NCBI GenBank assembly: GCA_052144935.1
Contig: JBKQPR010000329.1
Span: forward strand, 1-31,000
Source: JOPF133 sp052144935
GTDB taxonomy: Bacteria; Acidobacteriota; Terriglobia; Bryobacterales; Bryobacteraceae
Length of the DNA: 31,000 nucleotides
Reading direction: 5' to 3'
This document shows, one piece after another, positions 25,311 to 31,000 of the stretch. Every line of letters begins with the position of its first letter. Within the stretch, counting starts at the first letter, position 1. Position numbers and translations under genes: made by a program. The notes beneath the pieces were generated by a model. It was not told where the DNA came from, did not search any database, and was given only the letters and a program-made list of their open reading frames with translations.

Positions 25311-25400
25311 CCAGCTTCTCCCCCGCCGCCAGCGCCGGCGCGCGCCGTAAAGCTGACGTTATCGACCGCCGCGATGCCGGAAAATCGCTTGAACACATTG
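25311..25400 (-). pseudogene. ATPase 5'-end fragment, copy B
   Basis: About 25336-25392 repeats codons about 7-26 of the ATPase (FKRFSGIAAVDNVSFTARAG) and diverges at the position of residue 6. It is preceded on the plus strand by CCAGCTTCTCCCCCGCCGCC, identical to 25164-25183, so copies A and B form a tandem with a period of 147 bases. Confidence 0.82.
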
Positions 25401-25552
25401 ACAACATAGTCAGTCGGACACTGATCCTTCCATCTGCCGCTTCGAAGAATCTTGGCGAATCGTCCCAATTTCCAATCAGGCATGGGCCGACACCCGTGCG
25501 GGGCCGGAAGTCCGGGTCGGGGTCTTGATACTATTACGGCACGGAGTCCACC

Positions 25553-26458
25553 ATGAATTATGTTCTGTCGATTCGAGGCGGGGGGATTCGCGGAATCATC
25601 CCGTGCTGTTGTCTGATCAAGCTGGAGGAGCAGTTGGGCGGCCTCACGCGCGACCATATTCAATACTGCGCCGGAACGTCGACGGGCGCGCTGCTCACCG
25701 CGGCGGTCGCGGCGGGCGTGCCGGCGACGGAGTTGCTCACGGTCTACACCCAACGTTCCAAGGCGATCTTCACCCCCACCGGGGTGATCGCCGACGCCAA
25801 ACTCGTGGCCGAAGGCTTCAGGTACGATCCGAAACATCTCCAGGATGTGCTGGTATCGGTGCTCGGTCCGGCCGCCCAATGGACCGTCAACGACGCCCCC
25901 ATTCGGGTGATGATCTCGGCCACGGCGATGGACGGGCACAACTGGTTCTTCGTGCGGGACCAACCCGGCAACGCCGGCACGACCGGCACGGTGAAGCTGG
26001 TGGATGCGGCGGTGGCGTCATCGTGCGCGCCCACGTATTTCAACCACTGGACTATCGAAGCCGTCCACGGCAAAACGCGGAGCTTCTTCGATGGCGGGGC
26101 GGGAGGCACGGCCAACCCGGCTTACCAGGCCTGCGTCGAAGCCTTCGTGTACGATACCTTCCAGCCCGCCGAAACCAAGGTCATTTCGCTGGGCACCGGC
26201 TATTACCCGGCGTCGCAAGATCCGCCCAAGGGTCTGCTGGCCACCGTCGAGTGGACCACCAACACCCTGGTGGACACTTCCGAAGATTGGGTGGACCAGG
26301 CCGTGAACCTTCAGTGGCCGAACGTGCTGCGGACTTTCAATCCGCTTTTGCCGAGCGACATCGACGAGGCGGATCTGTCGGCGATCCCGGCGCTGGTGGA
26401 AGTGGGCCAGCAGCTTGCGGCCAGCATGGATTGGCGGCAGATCCTGGGCGCGGCTTGA
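25553..26458 (+). CDS. Patatin-like phospholipase
   Basis: 301 aa, cytoplasmic by absence of a signal peptide. The Ser-Asp dyad fold is evident: oxyanion loop RGGGIRG at 8-14, nucleophile elbow GTSTG at 41-45 (S43), and DGG at 180-182 (D180). Patatins release fatty acids from phospholipids or lipid acyl esters. Length and motif spacing fit the single-domain class related to bacterial and plant patatins. ATG with GGAG 6 bases upstream. It resembles in type the CapV phospholipase effector of CBASS defence, but no nucleotidyltransferase or CD-NTase-associated gene is near, so I do not assign a defence role. It is divergent from the ABC locus. Confidence 0.92.
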   Translation: MNYVLSIRGGGIRGIIPCCCLIKLEEQLGGLTRDHIQYCAGTSTGALLTAAVAAGVPATELLTVYTQRSKAIFTPTGVIADAKLVAEGFRYDPKHLQDVLVSVLGPAAQWTVNDAPIRVMISATAMDGHNWFFVRDQPGNAGTTGTVKLVDAAVASSCAPTYFNHWTIEAVHGKTRSFFDGGAGGTANPAYQACVEAFVYDTFQPAETKVISLGTGYYPASQDPPKGLLATVEWTTNTLVDTSEDWVDQAVNLQWPNVLRTFNPLLPSDIDEADLSAIPALVEVGQQLAASMDWRQILGAA

Positions 26459-26804
26459 CTGCCCCCATCTGGGAGCGGTCAAGCCCTCGCGTTCAGGCGA
26501 CGGCTTCAGTTAGGAGTCGCCGCAGATTACGACGCGGCGCGCACACGGTGTACGAGATCCATCTGCACGTCGTGTGGACCACAAAGTATGGCACGATGGG
26601 CTGCAGCACCGGCAACGTGACCGACAGCTCTCGCCTTCCAGGCGGTGGGGCATTGACTGATGGCTTCGTCCGGCGGCCTCGTCCGGCGCGGATTAGGAAT
26701 CCGGTCCCCTCTTCTTTCTGGGGCAAGTATGGGCACGTATAGCATTCGATGGTGAGGAATCGGAGTGGAGATAGAATAGAAGCTACGGGGCGGCGACACA
26801 CCCA
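26459..26804. other. Gene-poor gap with transposase relic
   Basis: 346 bases between the patatin gene and the antitoxin gene. Apart from the IS200-like fragment at 26518-26595 I see no coding sequence. The last 60 bases should carry the antitoxin/Fic promoter; no consensus is obvious. Confidence 0.5.
26518..26595 (+). mobile_element. IS200/IS605-type TnpA relic
   Basis: About 26 codons read RRLRRGAHTVYEIHLHVVWT followed by TKYGTM. This matches the N-terminus of IS200/IS605 Y1 transposases (usually HTVY...YHxVWxTKYR), including the His-x-Val-Trp strand. Nothing matching the HUH motif or the catalytic tyrosine region follows, so only a 5' scrap survives. No ends or target site can be defined. 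Confidence 0.6.
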
Positions 26805-27041
26805 ATGACGAAAGCCGAGCGCGCCCGGCGCACAGCCGTCTATGAAGAGGCTCTGGCTTCCGTACGCCTTGAAGGGTTCGATCTCGATGAGCAAGCCAAA
26901 GCGCTGTACCGGCGATACATCGATGGAGAGTTGACGCTAGCCGAAGTGGGGAGCGCGATCGATGAGCTCGATGACCGGGAATTCGGACCCGTATCTCTAC
27001 CCCGGCACAAACGTCCTAAAGAACCTGCGCGGTCTCACTGA
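26805..27041 (+). CDS. VbhA/FicA-type antitoxin
   Basis: 78 aa. Residues about 3-62 match the small helical antitoxin VbhA: ARRTAVYEEALASVRLEG, then KALYRRYIDGELTLAEV. The inhibitory motif (S/T)xxxE(G/N) is S19-VRL-E23-G24; in class I Fic pairs its Glu reaches into the Fic active site and blocks ATP from binding productively. The C-terminal 15 residues are basic and lie in the overlap. ATG start, no strong ribosome binding site. The toxin gene begins 80 bases before this one ends, in another frame, so the two are made together in a fixed ratio. Confidence 0.87.
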   Translation: MTKAERARRTAVYEEALASVRLEGFDLDEQAKALYRRYIDGELTLAEVGSAIDELDDREFGPVSLPRHKRPKEPARSH

Positions 27042-27561
27042 CCCGGAACTGCTGGAACGCTTCGAAGCACGCCGAACGCACCGGCGCATTGCGGAGTCGA
27101 TCGATACTCCCGTTCCGGGGCGATTCGATGTCGCGCACCTCAAGGCCATTCATCGGTACATCTTCCAGGATGTCTATGAATGGGCGGGGCAGTTTCGGAC
27201 CGTGAACATATCCAAGGGCGGCCACCTCTTCGGACTCGCTCCCTTCCTCGAACCGGCGCTGCTGCAGACCCTGGAAAAGCTCGCGACCGAGAACTACCTC
27301 GCCAACCTCGATGCGACGAGGTTTGCCGGCCGCGCTGCCTGGTTTCTTGGCGAGATGAATGCCGCTCATCCGTTTCGAGAAGGCAATGGCAGGACGCAAC
27401 GCGAGTTCCTTCGCCAGGCCGGGCTGAAGGCCGGCCACCACATCGACTGGAGGGCCACGACTCCCGAGGAGATGACCGAGGCATCGCGGTTGAGCCATGT
27501 GAGCGGCGATCCATCGCTGCTCGCAAGGTTGCTGCGCGTATGCCTGCGCGACGGCGGCTGA
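26962..27561 (+). CDS. Fic-family AMP-transferase toxin
   Basis: 199 aa. The full Fic core motif HPFREGNGRTQR is at 136-147, with catalytic H136, metal-binding E140 and phosphate-binding N142, G143, R144 and R147. The flap strand FRTVNISKGGH at 78-88 is present. It lacks an inhibitory helix of its own, so control must come from the upstream VbhA-type protein (class I arrangement). Known class I Fic toxins AMPylate DNA gyrase and topoisomerase IV, or other targets; target here unknown. The ATG at 26962 has GGGGAG upstream; a second ATG three codons later (26971) is also possible. Genomic context: just upstream of the cdaA operon and downstream of an IS200 relic. Confidence 0.93.
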   Translation: MSSMTGNSDPYLYPGTNVLKNLRGLTDPELLERFEARRTHRRIAESIDTPVPGRFDVAHLKAIHRYIFQDVYEWAGQFRTVNISKGGHLFGLAPFLEPALLQTLEKLATENYLANLDATRFAGRAAWFLGEMNAAHPFREGNGRTQREFLRQAGLKAGHHIDWRATTPEEMTEASRLSHVSGDPSLLARLLRVCLRDGG

Positions 27562-27566
27562 GCGAT

Positions 27567-27682
27567 GGCGCCGGCCCGTCCCCCGCGCGCTTACACGGAT
27601 TGGGGATAATGCCGCGAAAGCCGTTGGCAGGCGGGCCCAGAGGGCGCCCCGCCTGTTAACGGACGGCGCCGGCCCGTCCCCC
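27567..27682. repeat. Palindromic repeat cluster after fic
   Basis: GGCGCCGGCCCGTCCCCC occurs at 27567-27584 and 27665-27682. Between them are two hairpins: CAGGCGGG/CCCGCCTG (27628-27635 and 27648-27655, 12-base loop) and GGACGG/CCGTCC (27661-27666 and 27674-27679). No T-run follows, so it looks like a REP-type element rather than a standard terminator, though it could still separate fic from cdaA transcripts. Confidence 0.65.
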
Positions 27683-27750
27683 AAATAAGCCAAGCCTTCC
27701 CTCGCCTGTAAGTTAAAATAGGCTGGACGGGATTCCAGTGAGATCCGCCG

Positions 27751-28614
27751 ATGTCTTCTATTTTGCGCCTGCTGCACTCGGTGCCGGACCCAGGCATCAC
27801 CGGGATTATCGACATCCTGGTGGTGGCGTTCCTGGTGTATCAGGCCCTCATGGTGGTGCGCGGCACGCGCGCCGGCCCTATCCTGGTCGGCATTCTCATC
27901 ATGGTTTCGCTTTACGCCCTGGCGAACGCTCTGAGGCTTGAGGCGCTGCGTTCGCTGCTCTCCTTCATCGTCCCGTACCTGGGGCTGGCCGTCATCGTGC
28001 TATTTCAGTCGGAGATCCGCCGCACGCTGGCGCGGCTGGGGCGCAAGCGCTTTTTTGGCGGCGGCGACTTTCACTCTCCGGAGGTGGTCGGCGAGATTCT
28101 GCTGGCGTTAGAAGAGTTGGCCGGGCACAAGACCGGCGCGCTGATCGTGCTGGAGCGCGATATCGGCCTGCGCACGTTCATCGAAAGCGGCGTGCGCCTG
28201 GATGCGCAGATTTCCCGCGATCTGCTGATTTCGATCTTCCAGCCCGGCCTGCCACTGCACGATGGCGCGGTGATCGTGCAGCACGAGCGCCTGGCCGCGG
28301 CGGCCTGCTTCCTGCCGCTCACCACCAACCCGGCGCTCTCCAGCCAGCTCGGCACGCGCCACCGGGCGGCCATCGGGATCACCGAGGAAACCGATTGCCT
28401 GTCGCTGGTGGTGTCCGAAGAGACCGGGCGCATCTCGGTAGCCTCCTTCGGAGAGTTGCACGTGGGCCTCACGCTGCAGGAGGTGCTGACAAAGATCAAC
28501 GTGCATTTCGAGTCTCCTCAGCCCGGCGGGGCGATTTCCGACGAGTCCACGGCGGACATTCCGCTCCAGGATGTGAGGCCCAGCGTACGGCCGGGTGAGA
28601 GGGCGCGCCCGTGA
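27751..28614 (+). CDS. cdaA: Diadenylate cyclase CdaA
   Basis: 287 aa. Three membrane helices occupy about residues 13-86. The DAC (DisA_N) domain covers about 100-245 and has both catalytic motifs: LHDGAVIV (D171-G172-A173) and GTRHRAAIG (R203-H204-R205), plus SEETG at 222-226. It joins two ATP into cyclic di-AMP at the inner membrane face; c-di-AMP controls osmolyte uptake and wall homeostasis. The C-terminal 45 residues are variable and Pro-rich. ATG at 27751 with only a weak GTGAGAT-like ribosome binding site. The next gene starts within its stop (GTGA), so cdaA and cdaR are coupled. Gene order cdaA-cdaR-glmM matches the arrangement known from Firmicutes. Confidence 0.95.
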   Translation: MSSILRLLHSVPDPGITGIIDILVVAFLVYQALMVVRGTRAGPILVGILIMVSLYALANALRLEALRSLLSFIVPYLGLAVIVLFQSEIRRTLARLGRKRFFGGGDFHSPEVVGEILLALEELAGHKTGALIVLERDIGLRTFIESGVRLDAQISRDLLISIFQPGLPLHDGAVIVQHERLAAAACFLPLTTNPALSSQLGTRHRAAIGITEETDCLSLVVSEETGRISVASFGELHVGLTLQEVLTKINVHFESPQPGGAISDESTADIPLQDVRPSVRPGERARP

Positions 28615-29270
28615 ACAAGCTGCGCGCGCTGCTGTTCGAGAACTTCGGCTGGAAAGCGCTCTCGCTGGCCGCCGCGATCGGGCTGTGGTGGCTGGTGGCC
28701 AGCGAGCCTGAGCTGGCTGGCTTTGCCACCGTGCGCCTGGAGTATAAGAATCTGCCCGCCGATCTGGAGATCAGCTCGGAGCCGGTCGGGTCGGTTACCC
28801 TGGAACTGCGCGGGCCTTCCGGGGAGCTGCGCGGCGTGGGGGATGGCGGGCTGCATCCGGCGGTGGTGTTGGAGATGTCCGCCGTCCAGCCGGGCGAGCG
28901 CACGTTCGCCATCTCGGGCGCCAACGTGCAACTGTCGCGAGGCGTCCGGCTGGTGCACGCGATTCCCTCCGAAGTGCGCTTCACTTTCGAGCGCCGCATG
29001 GTGCGCGACGTTCCCGTGACGGCGCGGCTCACCGGCGGCGGGCAGAATGGCTATGTGGTGGCGAAGTACGAGGTGACCCCCGCGAAATTGCGCCTCGTGG
29101 GACCGGCCAGCCGGGTGGCGCGCATCCGGTCGGTGGTCACCGATCCGGTGGACGTTTCGCCGGTGGTGGGTTCGCAGGAGTTTCGCGTCAACGCTTTCGT
29201 TGACGATCCTTACGTGCGTTTTGAGGCTTCTCCGCAAGTGACGGTCACCGTGAACATGCGAAAAGAATAG
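28611..29270 (+). CDS. cdaR: YbbR-domain protein, CdaA regulator CdaR
   Basis: 219 aa. One N-terminal membrane helix at 13-31 (GWKALSLAAAIGLWWLVAS) anchors a periplasmic region with about two YbbR-like repeats (for example GYVVAKYEVTPAKLRLVGPASRV near 140-165). Firmicute CdaR has four such domains and binds and tunes CdaA. This version is shorter, with an N-terminal repeat at about 38-115 that is divergent. GTG start overlapping the cdaA stop; translation is coupled. 53 bases separate it from glmM. Confidence 0.88.
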   Translation: MNKLRALLFENFGWKALSLAAAIGLWWLVASEPELAGFATVRLEYKNLPADLEISSEPVGSVTLELRGPSGELRGVGDGGLHPAVVLEMSAVQPGERTFAISGANVQLSRGVRLVHAIPSEVRFTFERRMVRDVPVTARLTGGGQNGYVVAKYEVTPAKLRLVGPASRVARIRSVVTDPVDVSPVVGSQEFRVNAFVDDPYVRFEASPQVTVTVNMRKE

Positions 29271-29312
29271 CGAACGCCTCCGGAGATGTCCTCAGGGCAG
29301 CCGGCGGACTAA

Positions 29313-29318
29313 AAGGAG
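29313..29318 (+). promoter_or_regulatory. Ribosome binding site for the TTG start of glmM
   Basis: AAGGAG lies 5 bases before the TTG at 29324-29326. It makes this rare start convincing, since family homology begins at once (GKELFGTDGIRG). Confidence 0.75.
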
Positions 29319-29323
29319 AACAA

Positions 29324-30664
29324 TTGGGTAAAGAGCTTTTCGGCACCGATGGCATTCGAGGCGTGGCGGGGGAGTATCCGCTGGATCGGGCGACGGTGTT
29401 TGCCTTTGGAGTGGCGCTGGGCGAGGACGTCCTCGGATCGCGCCGCGGGGCGGAAGTGCTGATTGGCGCGGACACGCGCGAGTCGGGGGCGTGGATCTCC
29501 GAAATGGTGGCCGGAGGATTGGAGAGCTGCGGCATCGGAGTGCGGTATGCGGGCGTGATCACCACGCCGGGTGTGGCTTACCTGACGCGAAGCGGTCCGT
29601 TCGCGGCGGGGGTGATGATTTCGGCTTCCCACAATCCATACCGCGACAATGGCCTCAAGGTGTTCGGCCACAGCGGCTTCAAACTGCCGGATGCGGAGGA
29701 GCATTCCATCGAGCAGGAGATTTTCCGGTTGCGGGAACGGGGTCTCTCGCCGGCCGCGGCGCGCCTGGCGGTGGACCGCGGGCTGGCGGGCCAATACCTG
29801 GAATACCTGGTTTCCACTTGCACGGTGCGGTTCGAGGGAATTCGCCTGGTGGTGGATTGCGGCAACGGCGCCGCTTACCAGCTTGCGCCCGAGTTGTTCC
29901 AGCGGCTGGGAGCGGTAGTGCGGACGCTGTGCACCGAGCCCGACGGCCGCAACATCAACCTGAACTGCGGCGCCCTGCACATAGAAGCCCTGCGGCAGGC
30001 GGTGCTGGCGGCGCAGGCGGATCTGGGAGTGGCGTTCGATGGAGACGCCGACCGCGCCATCTTCGTTTCCGGCAGCGGCAGAGAGGTGAACGGCGATGGC
30101 GTGCTGTTGGCTTCGGCCCGCGCGCTGAAGGCCGCCGGGCGCCTGGCCGGCGACACGGTGGTCTCCACGGTGATGGCGAATCTGGGCCTGGAAAGGGCTC
30201 TGGATCGGGAAGGGATTCGCATGGTCCGCACCCCGGTGGGCGACAAATACGTGCTGGAAGAGATGGTGCGGTTGGGCGCGGTGCTGGGCGGTGAGCAATC
30301 GGGACACATCATCTTCCGCGACTACGCCACCACGGGCGACGGCTTGCTGACCGCCCTACGCGTGCTGGAGACGGCGCGCCGCGCGGGAGCCAGCCTGGAC
30401 GAGCTGGTGGGTGGCCTGAAGGTTTACCCGCAGAGGCTGGTGAATGTGCGGGTGCGGGAGAAGAAGGGACTCACGGAGCTGCCCACGGTGGCCGACGAGA
30501 TTCGCCGCGTGGAAGAGGCGTTTGGCGGCGCGGGACGCGTGCTGGTGCGATTCTCCGGCACCGAGCCGCTGGCCCGCGTGATGGTGGAAGGGCCGGACCT
30601 GGAGCGCGTGGAAGGCTTCAGCCAAAGCATTGCGGAGGCCATCCGGAAGGAGATGGGGGAGTAG
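29324..30664 (+). CDS. glmM: Phosphoglucosamine mutase GlmM
   Basis: 446 aa, the usual length. Four alpha-D-phosphohexomutase domains are seen: substrate loop start FGTDGIRG at 6-13, phosphoserine loop ISASHNP at 99-105 (catalytic S102), metal loop DGDADR at 239-244, and phosphate-binding RFSGTEP at about 409-415. It converts glucosamine-6-phosphate to glucosamine-1-phosphate for UDP-GlcNAc, and so peptidoglycan and lipopolysaccharide. S102 must be phosphorylated for activity. In Firmicutes GlmM binds and inhibits CdaA, so gene order here suggests the same link. TTG start with a strong AAGGAG. Confidence 0.96.
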   Translation: MGKELFGTDGIRGVAGEYPLDRATVFAFGVALGEDVLGSRRGAEVLIGADTRESGAWISEMVAGGLESCGIGVRYAGVITTPGVAYLTRSGPFAAGVMISASHNPYRDNGLKVFGHSGFKLPDAEEHSIEQEIFRLRERGLSPAAARLAVDRGLAGQYLEYLVSTCTVRFEGIRLVVDCGNGAAYQLAPELFQRLGAVVRTLCTEPDGRNINLNCGALHIEALRQAVLAAQADLGVAFDGDADRAIFVSGSGREVNGDGVLLASARALKAAGRLAGDTVVSTVMANLGLERALDREGIRMVRTPVGDKYVLEEMVRLGAVLGGEQSGHIIFRDYATTGDGLLTALRVLETARRAGASLDELVGGLKVYPQRLVNVRVREKKGLTELPTVADEIRRVEEAFGGAGRVLVRFSGTEPLARVMVEGPDLERVEGFSQSIAEAIRKEMGE

Positions 30665-31000
30665 GGGCGGCCGGGTGGGGCAGGCGGGATCGTTTGCTCG
30701 GGCGCGCTCTGGCGCTATCTGGTTTTGGTCCAGCCACGCCCGCCGTGCGGGCCGAAGCTACTGAAAATTCCTCCCTATCGGACCTGCCGCCTTTCGATTT
30801 CTCTTAGATCTCTATGCGCTAGCCGGGCGCTGGCGACGCCCCGACATTTGGAACCGGTTCCGTACTCCCCGTAAAGGGGAGCGCTCCCCGCAGGGAGCGT
30901 GCCATCAGGCCAGGTTTTACGCCCCTGGGGGCGGGGCTTAGGAAGCGTTGCAATGTCTGTGCTCCGGATTTAAGGCCCCCATGGTTGGGCTCCGGCAGAC
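30665..31000. other. Gene-free tail with two back-to-back hairpins
   Basis: 336 bases after glmM without a supportable gene. CTCCCC-GTAAA-GGGGAG (30865-30881) and CGCTCCC-CGCA-GGGAGCG (30882-30899) abut each other and also create the perfect palindrome GGGGAGCGCTCCCC (30876-30889). No T-run follows. They lie 200 bases after the glmM stop, so a terminator role is uncertain. Confidence 0.5.

Noticed and set aside
25553..26458. CBASS defence effector (CapV)
   Set aside because: No CD-NTase, Cap2/Cap3 or other defence gene is adjacent; the patatin fold alone is not enough.

Overview
The window looks like part of an acidobacterial chromosome, most likely of the Solibacter/Bryobacter type. This is inferred from gene content and GC-rich codon use: an SBBP-repeat surface protein beside a PEP-CTERM protein, a membrane-anchored TPR protein with a degenerate DNA-binding-like head, large tandem TolC-family proteins, a secreted tannase-family esterase, and a cdaA-cdaR-glmM cluster. 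No rRNA, tRNA, CRISPR array or intact insertion sequence was found.

Left part (1-12163). An 18-bp minisatellite opens the window. A minus-strand two-gene unit follows: a 1623-aa SBBP-repeat surface protein and a PEP-CTERM protein. Divergent from it is a large wHTH-like/TM/TPR protein, then a translationally coupled pair (DUF1537 acid-sugar kinase and PdxA2-type dehydrogenase) typical of D-threonate/D-erythronate catabolism. On the opposite strand lies a Tat-exported PIG-L/LmbE-fold protein with an altered active-site motif.

Middle (12164-18602). Two paralogous TolC-family outer-membrane proteins overlap by 4 bp (ATGA), with no inner-membrane pump beside them. A non-coding stretch carrying copies of a dispersed GC-rich repeat separates them from a tannase/feruloyl-esterase-family protein.

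Right-middle (18728-25407). A minus-strand ABC exporter locus is the most unusual part of the window. It has an ATPase and two paralogous multi-spanning permeases. The second permease carries a complete serine beta-lactamase-like domain inserted in one of its loops. The locus is bordered by its own debris: downstream, a 72-bp copy of the permease 5' end fused to a UPF0175-like antitoxin remnant; upstream, two partial copies of the ATPase 5' end lying beyond an ICMT-like methyltransferase gene. This suggests repeated duplication and deletion.

Right end (25553-31000). A patatin-like phospholipase, a relic of an IS200/IS605 TnpA, an overlapping VbhA-type antitoxin/Fic toxin pair, a palindromic repeat cluster, and then the cyclic-di-AMP/cell-wall operon cdaA-cdaR-glmM. 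The last 336 bases hold only hairpins.
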